The position numbers and the translations under genes are program-made. 64,000 nt of DNA, taken from NCBI RefSeq assembly GCF_016808095.1, contig NC_068975.1:31054501-31118500 (forward strand). Direction: 5' to 3'. Source of the stretch: Vigna angularis (taxonomy: Eukaryota; Streptophyta; Magnoliopsida; Fabales; Fabaceae). Below the pieces are notes generated by a model. The model ran no database searches. It had not been told where the DNA came from and worked only from the letters and a program-made list of their open reading frames with translations. This document shows, piece after piece, positions 1 to 11,673 of the stretch (position 1 is its first letter; each line of letters begins with the position of its first letter).

Positions 1-3000
1 TTATTTATATAATATAAATTTATTCATGTAGATTTTCAATACATTTTTTTACCTCGAAACATATATTAGATATTAACATTGGTTTATAGTAATCCAATAA
101 TAAATGACACATATGTCTAACTATCAAATAACAAATTAAATTTAGTTTAGATAAATTTTATATAATTGTAAGAAACCTGACTTTAAATTTAACTAAATTT
201 TATAAAATCAATTTAAAAATAAAATTTACAATCACCTTTTATATATTTAAAATAATTTTATATCTCTAATTAATATAGATGTCCAACATTAATTAATAAA
301 TGTTAAATTTTAAACTTCAGTCTAGGACTCTACGTAATAAAATAGAGTTAAAACGCTTAAGAACATGAACGTGTTTCCAGGAAAAAAAACAACTTCTTTG
401 ACACGATTTCATAAATTAATTTTAATTTGGATTTCTAAATATTATTGAGCATTTTAATTAGTGGGGTGCATAATTGTCTCCCTAACTCAAGATTAAAGAA
501 CTACAAGGTTTGACGATATCGGGTATTGTTTTAACCTTTTCTTTTATCACCTGTGTTTAGATAACTTTTAGTTTTTTGTTACTTTAAATTCTAATGGTTT
601 TTTAAAGATGATAAAAACTTCAGGTGATTTTTACCTTTTTATTAATTTCATAATTAATAAATACATATATATTATTATGGATATTTTTATTTAATTTTAT
701 TATCAATGTAATGAATAAATAAACTGATTTTACAATGTTATTTAATCATAAATTATTGATGATATGAGTTTTTGGGTAATTATTATAAATTTTAACAAAC
801 TTACCGAAATTATTTTATATTTTCAATGTATAATATATATTTTTTAATTTATCTAATAACGTTATATTAGTTATCTATAATTAATTTTAAAACATATGTT
901 TTTCAATCATCGTTATTTATTATATCATTTTTAGTCATACTTCAGTTCATTTTAATTAACATAATAAAAATATGATGTCTTCTGAAAAGTATGTTATTTT
1001 TGCTTTATTTTAATTTTAAACCACAGATATCTCAACATATGTAATATAACACGAATAATATAAATATCTTTATAATTGATGTATAAATGTAAATGAAAAT
1101 ATTTTATAATTAAAAAAATAAAATTATGAAGACTCCAAAATATATTTTTATCAATGAATTAAAATAAAAAAAAGTACATAAAAGTATTATATAACATGCT
1201 GTCATTTTATATTTATTAATTGTTTTAATGAATAACTTTGTTAAATATTTGTAAATTAATAAACTAATCTAACAGCTCTTATTTTTTAGTTAGTCTTGTA
1301 GTTTCAATTATTTTTGTCAAAAGTATGGTTGAAGTCTGTATGTAAGACTTGTCCCAGACGCAGTATTATCTAAAGTTAAAAAGTTAATGCCTATTTAACA
1401 ACTTAATAAAAAATAACTTATAATTTGAGTTAAGTTACTTTTTAGGAAGACTTTGAAGATATTATCTAATTCAAAAAATTTACTGAGTGTATTTTGATCC
1501 GAAATTTGCAATCTGTTATCGTTTAAAATAATTATCATGTTTTTCTGATATCTTATCTGTTTTGGAGAGTAAAATTTTATTATGATTTGGTGTTAAAAAA
1601 CATCTTGAAAAAATAAAAAAGATAAAAATATATTTAAAATATTTAGATCTTAACTTTTAAATATTAATAAAAATATATATTTTTAATCTAATTTAAACAT
1701 AATGTTATCGGTTCCACAATAAATATCCATTTTAATTTTACTAAATAACATTATTAGAATTAATCATCGTTATGATAAAAATATATTAATTATAATATTA
1801 TTTTTGATATAAAATTTTCTACATTAACATGATTCTTATTTATTCATTGCATACATTATTAATAAAAAAGTAACAAAACCAAGAAACTATATATACTTTC
1901 TTTTTTCTGAACATTTATTTTAAATATATGATACCAGTGTTTATACTTTTCACGAAAAAAAATACTAATTGTAATGATTTTGTTATCTAATGTTAGAAGT
2001 TTAGATGATAAACCATGCTAATAAAAGAAAAAAAATCAACTGACCAACTTTAATAACTTTAGTAAAATTACTGACTGGATAAGTATTTTGTTACCTCAAA
2101 AAGCCTCAAAAACATATCTTCCGTTAAAATTATTTTAAAGATTAACAAGTTAATCAGTTATTTTGAAGGGGTTAAAAGTTAATTAAGGTAAAGGCGAGGC
2201 ATCCCCTCTTACTTTGACGGAAAATGTGAAACTCTTTGACGCGTTGACGCGCTATGTGTGTCGTTTAAACTTTCCACACGCAAACTATACTTTATCTTTT
2301 TTATATTGCTATTAACCACCTTTTTTTTATTAACTTTACGAGCCACTAATTTTTGCCATCAATTCACCCTTCTTTTATGAATTTATTTTTATGACATTTT
2401 CATCACTTAAACTTCACTATATATTTAAGGATTTTGAAAACCAATTCCAAACCATTTTTGTCAGATTAACCTCAATTTAATTTTTAAAATATATTTTATT
2501 GTAAATAGTCTATAAACGCTAATAAAATATATTAAAAGAGAGACTGAATTGATGAGTGTTTAATATTTTTGATCTCACTGTTTTTTCTTATTTATTGCGT
2601 AGAGTACTTTTACCAACAACTTTGTGAGTGTCAATTGTTTTACTTTACCAATATTTTTACACGACAAAAATTTCAGCATTAACTTAACTTGTATACTCTT
2701 ATTATTTTAAGAACTATTCAATATAATATAATAGTTGAATCAACACAAAGTTATGAATTTCTCATTTCCTCCTCTTTCATTCACTACCAATTTTTATTTC
2801 CTCAGTATTTTTTATATTGTTAGTAAATCATGCACTCTTTTTTTCCATTCAAGAAGATCGTCTGGTATTAGATAATGACAAAGAAAAGAAATATAAATTT
2901 TTGAGTATTTTTATTTTATTTTCCATATATTTTTTATTTTAAATTGAAAATATTTATTTTTATTCTATTTTTCATTTATTCATGTTCAAATTTCCTTTCT

Positions 3001-4534
3001 TTCTAGCAAACCCAAACAAGTTAATTAAAGGACGCGTAAAGAAAAAGTTGTGGAAATTTTATAAAGCACTCACTCAACACTTATTTAATTACCAAACAAA
3101 TGCATTTGAATATACGAGAAATTTAAAAAGCGTTAAATAAATAAAAAAAAATCAATCTCAATTTATACTGTGGAAGTGGTAATCTACGCGGAAGCTTTCA
3201 GTTTGATTCGAGCAATAATAGTGTTTATCACTTTAAATCACTTCAGTCAGCTATTGATGTCATGGGGCCAAAGTATAAATAGTACTTTTTCAGGGAATTG
3301 CTGTGTTTATTATTACCCTATTTAATACTTAAATATAAAATACGTCACTTTAACCTAATTTTTAATTGAACATTAGTAGAAGGTTAGTTTTTAAGCTTAA
3401 TTTAACCCCAAAAATCCAGTTTGTAAGGTGAAGTTTGATAGTAAAAATTAAAACAAAACTAAGGTGAAGTTTGATAGTAGAAATTAGAACAAAATTAACT
3501 TGTAAGGTAAAATTTGATAGTAGAAATTGGAAAAATAAAAATACTCACTTAGAACTCGTTAGGATAGGCTTTAACTATAACTCTAATACTATATTAGAAG
3601 TGAACTTTTAAGCCTAACTCAACACCACAAAACCAGCTTGTAAGATAAAGTTTGTATCCCACTTATATATTATAATTTGATCTTATCTTAGTCGACTGTA
3701 ATAAATCTAAATCTATGATCAATATGAATTGTCAATAATATTATTTTTTTAATTAATGTAAACTAAACGACACGCCTTAAATTAAAAGTAACACGAACAC
3801 GAAAAACAAGACTCAGAAAAATTTAACCATAATAGAAAGCTAGTACTTTCCATCTGGTTCTACACTAAATCAGAATCCAAACTGATTTTCTTCACGCGAT
3901 AGACTGAAACAAAGTATATTCTATAAATACTTAAAACAATCAATGCACTTTTGCTCAGACATTCAACGAGCTTTACCAAATGGTCATGAATAAAAAAATA
4001 AAAAAACACTTTTGCATTGTTTATTCAGAAAAAAGCATGAAAAAAAATGCAGCATTATTCTTGGAACAGGGATACGAAGTGTTGGTGGGCATTGGTAATG
4101 GTAATTATGGTGACTAACCTAGTCCTATTTGGTGTATGGATTTGGTTGCAGTAGCTTAGTTCCGCTTGCATTTCTTGACTTGCGACGCGTATTCCAATTT
4201 ACATGTCACTGTGATATCTAAGTTTGTTGACCCACTCAATCAAATGGAGCAGCCACAAATGTTGAACTAAATTACTCACAAGCACTTCATCACCCCATTC
4301 TCTCACAGTTGACTCCCACCCATACTTCCGGATTCACCATTAAAGGAACAAACACTAAGAATCTTCAAACGTTGACTACCATATTCTGTTACACTTAACA
4401 ACCATTTTCTTAACACAACATGCTTAGATTAAGATCCCATAATTACTCAATCATCGCTGCTAAATAAATTTATTCCCAGTCACATGGTAACGGTGTACTG
4501 GACAACAACTCTTATCTTTGGCTCTTAGCTCTAT
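1..4534. other. AT-rich intergenic region, no gene seen
   Basis: Very AT-rich DNA with frequent stops in all frames. I see no splice-joined coding segment, no RNA gene and no intact transposon. The only structured part is a repeat patch at 3391-3660, listed separately. Confidence 0.6.
3391..3660. repeat. Dispersed-type repeat with three short tandem copies
   Basis: A segment around the motif AAGGTGAAGTTTGATAGTA is present three times in tandem (near 3423, 3461 and 3501, about 40 bp apart, the last diverged). A flanking segment beginning TTAAGCTTAATTTAACCCC near 3391 recurs in diverged form near 3608 as TTAAGCCTAACTCAACACC. The wording resembles a repeat I have seen dispersed in legume intergenic DNA. 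That family link is recollection, and no terminal repeats or target duplication were found. Confidence 0.45.
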
Positions 4535-4543
4535 TAATGTAAA
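4535..4543. repeat. Left 9-bp target-site duplication
   Basis: TAATGTAAA abuts the left end of the transposon and is repeated exactly at 6017-6025. A 9-bp duplication is typical of Mutator-superfamily insertion. Confidence 0.85.
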
Positions 4544-4812
4544 GGCTTAATACCTCTTTTGATCCCTCAAAAGAGGACTAATGTTCAAAATAGTCATACT
4601 TTTTTTAAAAAGTAACAATTAATCCCAACTTTTAAAAAAACGGTTCAAGTTAATTCTTTTTGTTAACGGCGTCAAAAATTAAACGGTGCAGCTGCCTCCC
4701 TGAACAAAACTTAATGATGTGTCAATTTTATGTGATTATGTGGCAGTGTGAGATTAAAATTGTAAAAATAACATAAATAACATGGTAGAGGTTAAAAAAA
4801 GAGGGGTTAAGA
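4544..4812 (+). repeat. Left terminal inverted arm of the Mutator-like element
   Basis: It pairs with the reverse complement of 5801-6016. Shared landmarks in order include AATAGTC-TACTTTTTTTAAAAAGTAACAATT, AACTTAATGA-GTGT-AATTTTATGTGATT, and GAGGTTAAAAAAAG near the inner end. About 70 bp around 4637-4705 has no partner on the right. Confidence 0.8.
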
Positions 4813-4836
4813 TTTGGATTCCTCCAACTTGGTCTA

Positions 4837-5031
4837 TCAATCATCGGAAGATGAGAAGCCCCCGACAGTGTCAAAACTCCGCAGGAAGTTGAAGACGTCG
4901 TCGTCCGAGGACAAGGATGATGGGTCCATTCGGAGGTCGTCGGAGGACAAAGAAGGTTCGTCAAGGAGGGTGCCATGAGGACGAAGACATTCGAAGGGGG
5001 TTCCTGAATTCTCCTTCTCAGAATCTGGACC
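4837..5031 (-). pseudogene. Possible captured gene fragment inside the transposon
   Basis: On the minus strand a frame stays open for about 64 codons and ends at a TGA (4837-4839). The peptide is acidic and Ser-rich, with motifs LLDEPSLSSDDL and DDDVFNFLRSFD. It is far more GC-rich than the surrounding DNA. There is no start codon at its head, and an in-frame stop lies just upstream. This fits a fragment of a host gene picked up by the element, as in Pack-MULEs. I do not recognise the source gene. It could instead be sequence native to this transposon family. Confidence 0.4.
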
Positions 5032-5800
5032 TCAATAGAAAGATAGAGTAAAACGATGGACCACCAGCAGATCAGTTTAGAGAGAGATTTAATCATCATT
5101 CGATATCAAGTACCTCGTACGCATACATACTAAGTATATAACTTGCTTGGTGTTCTGTCAATGTCAACTTTTTATCTTCATTTTGTTCAATTCCTCCTTT
5201 TTTTGTAATAGTGTCACTGACTATTTTGGATCCTCCATATTCAATTGTTACCAAAACATGTAACCATTTTTTAAATTGGTATAAAGGGCACCTTATTTAC
5301 TAAAGTATTTTGTGCAAAATTAGCTTCACTGTGCATGGATCGTGGTAGGAATAATAGGAATTGATTTAGATTGCGATGAAATTCGATTGATTTTGAACCT
5401 AAAAACCATTGGAAGATCATATAAATGCTTCTAAGGTAAATGCTTATAAACTTATTTTACAAATAAAACAGAGTAATAACACAAAAAATGGGAGACATAT
5501 ATATACTTCTTATGGAAACAAAGTTGTACACAACTACAAACAAATAAAAACTGCAAAAAGAAGAAAGAAAAAGAAGAAGAAGGAACGAATAAGAATAAGT
5601 CAACCCATATTCCAGAAAGTGGTGTGTGACCACCAAGCTTGGGAAGGAGTGGCTTATGAAGGAGCTTTACAGCGAGTTTGATGGATAAGAAAGGAGGTGA
5701 AAGCTGTACATTTTGCGAAAGAAATAACAATTCAATGGACATTGGACAATGAGGGAAAAAGTTGTAATTTTTAATCCCAAATCGGGATTTTCATTCTAAC

Positions 5801-6016
5801 CCTAACCCCTCCTTTTTTTAACCTCTTACCTGTTGCAACGTACTTGATTTATTTTCTCCCAATTTTAATTTGACACGTAATAAACCTAACACTGCCATAC
5901 AATCACATAAAATTAACACGTCATTAAGTTTTTTTCAAAAGTTAGGATCAATTGTTACTTTTTAAAAAAAGTAGGACTATTTGAATATTCCTCCTCGGAA
6001 CAAAAAGGTATAAGTC
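5801..6016 (-). repeat. Right terminal inverted arm of the Mutator-like element
   Basis: Reverse complement of the left arm with about 70 bp deleted. It carries the outer end motif GGTATAAGTC at 6007-6016. Confidence 0.8.
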
Positions 6017-6025
6017 TAATGTAAA
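6017..6025. repeat. Right 9-bp target-site duplication
   Basis: TAATGTAAA, identical to the copy at 4535-4543. Confidence 0.85.
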
Positions 6026-7201
6026 TTATTCAATCGCTTAATTATGATTAGTTTCGAAACGACTTTAAATTTCCGGTTATTTTTTAAATAAATTTAAAAG
6101 TTCATATAATTTATAACGAGTAAAATCTGAGAACGTAAAATGTTTTTTCTGTATTGATGCTTACGAACTATGATTTGTAAGTTAAGAAAACATGTTGATC
6201 GAGAAAATATATATTAAAGTTGAAGCGAAGGTTGCATAATGTATAAAGTTAAAACTAAATATTTATCCGTATGTCTACGTTTTGGAGAAATACGGTCAAC
6301 CTGATGGGTTTTGGACTGACGACATGGCTACGCAAGAAAGACGAAAGGGATGATGAAGAGGTTGCTTTTCTGTACACATACACACAGTACACATGGAACC
6401 TGTTTGGTTAAACCGTCCAACAATTTTCTCATTTTTCACTTCAACCATCAAAATCACCGTTCCAACTTTAGATACGAAAAAAATATAAAAAAACGAAATG
6501 TGTTGCGAAGTCTTAGGTTGCACAAAGAGAGAGATGTGAAAAGGTGGTGGTTTCACAATGGTGGAAAAAATTGTCCACTTCACATCACAGGTCGGAATTC
6601 CAAATTTCCAACTCTTGTTTTTGGAACAAATCAAATTGCTTCTACATGACACACGTAATGGAAGCTTCCTCTTTGGAGAGAAGGTGGACCCGGTAGGGAG
6701 ACATAACACGTCGTTTGTGTAATTTCATAATTAAAGGGGTTTCTTTGTCAATACAAAAACTTAGACTTTTTTTTTTCCTATTTGAGAGTGCGAATATCAT
6801 AATGCAACATCAATTCATACTTTAAACGAATTAGAGCATCTAGATTATGCGTGCTTTTATTTTAAAAATTCAATCTTTTTTTTTTGTGTTTTTTTTTTCA
6901 TTATGGTTTTCTTGTGTGAGACTTTTAGTCATCTTTGGACATCAACTACTCAACTACCTAACCCCACCCAGTCCTATAATAACCCCCATCTTCCCTCATT
7001 CTCTCCCACAACCTCCTCCACTTCCTTTATCTTGAGAGGGTTTGTATTTGCCAGAAACCGAAACCGAAACCGAAAACGAAACAATCAATCGAGCAAGTCT
7101 TCAACAGCCACTTTCTGTAAGTTGAGATCTCCCAGCAGGAGCCAAGCAACCTTTTGAGGATCAAGCAAGAGAGGTGAAAGGGGCTGTGTAGTTGGAGAAA
7201 C
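6026..7201 (+). promoter_or_regulatory. Upstream region and probable 5' leader of the b561-DOMON gene
   Basis: No coding segment is seen here. The last 250 bp change character. A pyrimidine-rich stretch (about 6960-7035, many CCTCC/CTTCC runs) is followed by a short AACCGA-type hexamer repeat (about 7056-7085). This composition is common in plant 5' untranslated leaders. The exact transcription start is not determinable. Confidence 0.45.
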
Positions 7202-8652
7202 ATGGTTGGAAAGCAGTTGGTGGTGAGGCTTGTTTTGGCCATATCTGTGTTGAGCTCTCTCCTTCTGATAACCTCGGCACAGTCACAGACATGCTCGAAC
7301 CATACCTTCACTGAGAACAGGGTGTTTGCCACGTGCCGTGATCTTCCTCACTTAAGCTCTTATCTTCATTGGACTTATGATCAGGCCTCAGGCAAGTTGG
7401 ACATAGCATTCAGACACTCTGGAATCTCCGACACAGACAGGTGGGTTTCGTGGGCTATAAATCCCAACGGTGACCTCACTTCATCTATGGTTGGAGCACA
7501 GGCTCTGGTGGCTATCTCACAATCTGGTGGCGCCCCAACAGTACACACTTCTTCCATCCAAAGTTACTCAACCCAGTTGGCAGAGGGAACCATCTCTTAT
7601 CCTCACTCTGGCTTGACGGCTACCCGTCAGAATAATGAGATCACCATCTATGCCACTCTCACTCTTCCAAACAATACCGCTAGTTTGGTCCACCTTTGGA
7701 ATGACGGTCCTCTCTCTGGTTCTACCCCTCAATCGCATTCTATGTCAAACCTTCAATCTAAGGAAAGTTTGGATCTTCTTTCTGGTGCCAGTCAAGCAGG
7801 ATCAAGCGGGGGTTCACTTCGAAGAAGAAGAAATGTAAGTACCTATTTTTCTGGTTTGTTTCCTTGAAAATAAAGATTTATTCTACATGGTTTGCCAAGA
7901 AGGTGTTTGAAATATTGTTCGATTTTTTGAGAAGTTGATTGAAGGATGTTGGTTTGTTGTCAGGTCCATGGAATTCTAAATGCTATGAGCTGGGGGACTT
8001 TGATGCCCCTTGGTGCCATCATAGCTAGGTATTTGAAGGTGTTCAAATCTGCTGACCCTGCCTGGTTTTACCTTCACGTTACCTGCCAAACCTCTGCATA
8101 CATAGTTGGTGTTGCTGGTTGGGGAACCGGTCTCAAGCTTGGCAGTGACTCGGTTGGTGTTACGTACGACACCCATAGAGCACTCGGAATCACCCTCTTC
8201 TGCCTTGGAACCCTTCAGGTATGATTTATGAGATGCTCTTCGTTTGTTTGTTTCCGAACCCTCTTCTTTTGAATGCTATGGGGACTCAAAGAAACTACCT
8301 CTTTCGCTGAACACAGGTTTTTGCTCTTCTTTTGAGGCCCAACAAGGATCACAAAATCAGAATCTACTGGAACTTCTACCACTACGCCATCGGATACGCC
8401 ACCATAATCATCAGTATCATCAACATATTTAAAGGGTTCGATGCATTGGAGGTTTCCGTAGGGGATCGTTACAATGACTGGAAGCATGCTTACATTGGCA
8501 TTATTGCAGCTTTGGGTGGTATCGCTGTGCTTTTGGAGGCTTACACATGGTTCATTGTGTTGAAGAGGAAGAAATCAGAGAACAAGACAGCACATGGCAT
8601 CAACGGAACAAATGGAGTTAATGGGTATGGTTCTAGTGCACAGCATGTGTAG
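7202..8652 (+). CDS. Cytochrome b561 and DOMON domain protein
   Basis: Exons 7202-7834, 7964-8218 and 8317-8652 have GT-AG borders and join in frame to 407 residues. Residues 1-26 form a hydrophobic signal peptide. A DOMON domain (an extracellular heme or sugar-binding fold) lies at about 45-165, followed by a Ser/Gly-rich linker and the basic run RRRRN. The cytochrome b561 core starts at about residue 212. Four histidines in its membrane helices fit the two-heme ligand set: H213 ([11 protein letters not shown]), H249 (FYLHVTCQT), H282 (YDTHRALGI) and H318 (FYHYAIGY). The tail is hydrophilic (KRKKSENK...). Family members pass electrons across the plasma membrane, with ascorbate as the usual cytosolic donor, and some are auxin-responsive. 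I am sure of the family but not of the acceptor. Confidence 0.93.
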
Positions 8653-11600
8653 GGAAAGTGACCATATAGATACTGGATTTTTGGCTTCTGAATTCTATCT
8701 ATACGAGTTTTGTTGTTAACTCCATTTCTGTCTGTATATTTGTTTACACGTGGAGTGTGTTTAGCACACTCCCACTAGCTTAGAGTTTGGTTTTGATATG
8801 AAATTCTTTGATAGGATAGTTAACGAGTTCCTGCTATTCCAGAGGATACTTTGTATCGGTTTCCATATTTGTATTTATTTACCTCCATCTCACTCTTTCT
8901 CTATACCTTTCAGTTTCAAATATCTTCTTATGTTTTATCTTTTGTGGTTAGATAAAAGCTATTGCATTTTTCTCTGTTATTGTATGAATTGAATTTCTCT
9001 CTGCACCTTTGAATTCAACCGTTGAGAGCTATAAAGAGTACAGGCTGGACATGAGATGTTTGGGTGAACATTATTGACCTAACATGTTTGGAATGGTGTG
9101 AATTTATCGAGCCGCGGGGATGGATGCATTATGCTCTTTTTGGACTATTCTCTTCCTATCTGCCTTAAACTAATCCGTATCAAATCAATATTTAATACAC
9201 GTTCATCTCCTTTTTCTCAGAGTTTGAAAACCGAACCCCAAGTAGGTGCGCACGCCAGCTTATTTTTATGTGTAATAAGTTTCTACTTGCATTTGTTCTT
9301 GTATTTCGGCCAAACTCATGCGAAAAGGCCAAGGCACTATGGACTGTCCGTATCATAGGAAATTAGAAAAAAGAGTTTATCGGAAGTCTCCACACCCCAT
9401 GTGAATGGAATTAATTTAAAGAGGTTCAGTTTTTTTTTTTCTGAATAACTTTTCTGAACGGTGTTATTAAACTGATATGCACTTCCACACGGATAACTTC
9501 TGGAATTGTTTGTTTCCTGATTTCCACAATTAAAGTACCAAAAATACTCCATAATGATCTCAATTAAATAAACTGAATTTCGATGAATAATTGGCTAGAT
9601 ACATTTTCACCAAGATTCTTGCTTAATTTTCTTGTTTCACGCCACCATTCCACCTCGTGTGGGGACAATCTTTTTTAGAACATCGTTTAGTTGATCTTGT
9701 GAAACAACAAATATGGAAAACAGTCTTGCCCATGTGATATATGATGAAGTGGTGATATTCTTGTCTTATCTCAATATAATAAAATCGTGTAGTGCAGTTT
9801 TATCCTTAATAATTCACAGACCCCATTTGTCATCTTGTGGAACTATGCTTTTGCACTTGATCGTGTTCGTGATTAAGCTCTTTCCAAAGAGCATGAAGTA
9901 AACCTTTAGTTTCTCACCATTTAAGGCATTGTATGTGACAAGTAAATTAGTCTTCCAATAACTAATCTTTGAAATATCAATCTCAAACTTAATTTTCATG
10001 AGATACTTAAGGAATACGATAATATTTTTTGCTTAAAATCTTATGACTAACATACTTGTAGATTTCTTCTTGTTACATGTGAAGCTGTTGGTTTGTTGGT
10101 TGAATTTTTTCCTTTTGAAGATTGATTAGGCCCAGGAGGATAAAAATGGATCAGATAGCTTGAGGTTTTTCATAGGGTGTGGTTGCTTGTGATCCATGCG
10201 AACATATGCAAAACATGATTAAAAATCAAGAGGAGGATCCTCCATCAAAATATCACTTCAAGCTTGGTTAAATTCAGAATCTAGACCACCAAAAATATTA
10301 ACAACAGCTGCATCGTTAACACACGAGACATTGAACCAAAATTATATTACATGTGTTCAAACAATCACATTCTCCCCATAAAATTCTATTGTAGTGCTGC
10401 TTTCACTAAAAGAAATATACAGAATAAACGAATTGTTTAAAAAATTGTTATGAACTTAAGTAAAAATAACGTTAATAAAATATATTATTAGATTATTTGT
10501 GTTAACCTTGCTACATAATTTAAATCAGCAGTTAAAGGAGCCCATTCACTGCACAATAGCTGATGTAATGGACCTTAATATTGGATGGGTTAATCAGATA
10601 CCCGTTGTTTGGGTTCCATGTTAGTTTGGATTGTTTGGATAAGTTTATATTCAACCAATTTTTTTAAGATTTTTTTTTTTACTTTAAATAAATGAAATAA
10701 ATACAATGAATTTTTAACTAAAAAAGTAATATGTACAATTTTAATAATGATTTTTATAATAAATTTTGATTCTATTTCTCGAGAGTTTAGATTTTATATA
10801 GTTTATATTAAATTTTATGAAAAAATATACTAAAAATAAAATTTAAAATATAGCATACAAATTTATAAATATAAAAACATAAATTATCAGATATCATAAA
10901 ATCTAATTCAGTATCTCAATATATTACTCAATTTTATTCATTTAAATTTATTCGTTTACCCTACCCAACTCGATTATATGTTTAAATTTTTAATTTCTTT
11001 TGAACCTATTATATGTAATGATACTAAAACGAGTTTGAACCTAAAAATCAATCCGATCCACATGGATTCGGACTGGATTAACTCACCATCCAACCCAATT
11101 TTATTTAAGTTATATTACAAAAGTAAAAATCTTAAACTTAAAATGCTCTTACTTTTGAGACTTTGCAAACGCAGACTGTCATCAGATATCTTTGTAGATC
11201 GTGCTTTTTCCAGGACGATACATTGCAGAAAAAATATTATTCTTTTGGGATTGAAATTTTTTTTTTTATAATTTAATCTACCGATCTTTGGTGGACCGAG
11301 TTCAAATTTTTTATACTCCCTAATAAATTATTAATCAGGTTAAATTAATTCACTAAATAATTTATTCATGATGACGTCAGGCCAGACTAAGTGACTCATT
11401 TTGACATCCTAATGAGATGCGGATGTTTTGCTTAGGCCTACGACGTCATAAGAAAGTGCACTTCTTTTAAAGGATTTAAAGTGATTTATTATGCAAACGA
11501 AGATTTGTCATCGAGCACTTTTGATTCATATAAGAACTTAACAATTCTGATAACTTTATCAGATCACTTTTACAAAAAATGTAGAATCTTAACAATTAAA

Positions 11601-11673
11601 TGACCAAAAGGTAAATAAACTAGAAAAGATGGCTATACGATAAGTTCTTGCCATTGATTAATAGTAAATTTGC
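8653..11673. other. Intergenic region between convergent genes
   Basis: It holds the 3' untranslated region of the b561-DOMON gene and then AT-rich DNA up to the 3' end of the phosphatase gene on the other strand. Short open frames here lack codon structure or family resemblance. No transposon ends were recognised. Confidence 0.5.

Larger units (their letters stand above)
4544..6016. mobile_element. Mutator-like non-autonomous transposon
   Basis: The element is 1473 bp. It begins GGCTTAATACC and ends with the near reverse complement (GGTATAAGTC), and perfect 9-bp direct repeats flank it. The arms pair over more than 200 bp; the right arm lacks roughly 70 bp present on the left. Long inverted arms plus a 9-bp target duplication are the Mutator (MULE) signature. 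No transposase reading frame is visible, so movement would need an enzyme supplied elsewhere. The interior holds a possible gene fragment at 4837-5031. The perfect duplication suggests the insertion is not very old. Confidence 0.85.

Noticed and set aside
9098..9358. 86-codon open frame downstream of the b561-DOMON gene
   Set aside because: No recognisable motif or start context; probably chance in 3' flanking DNA.
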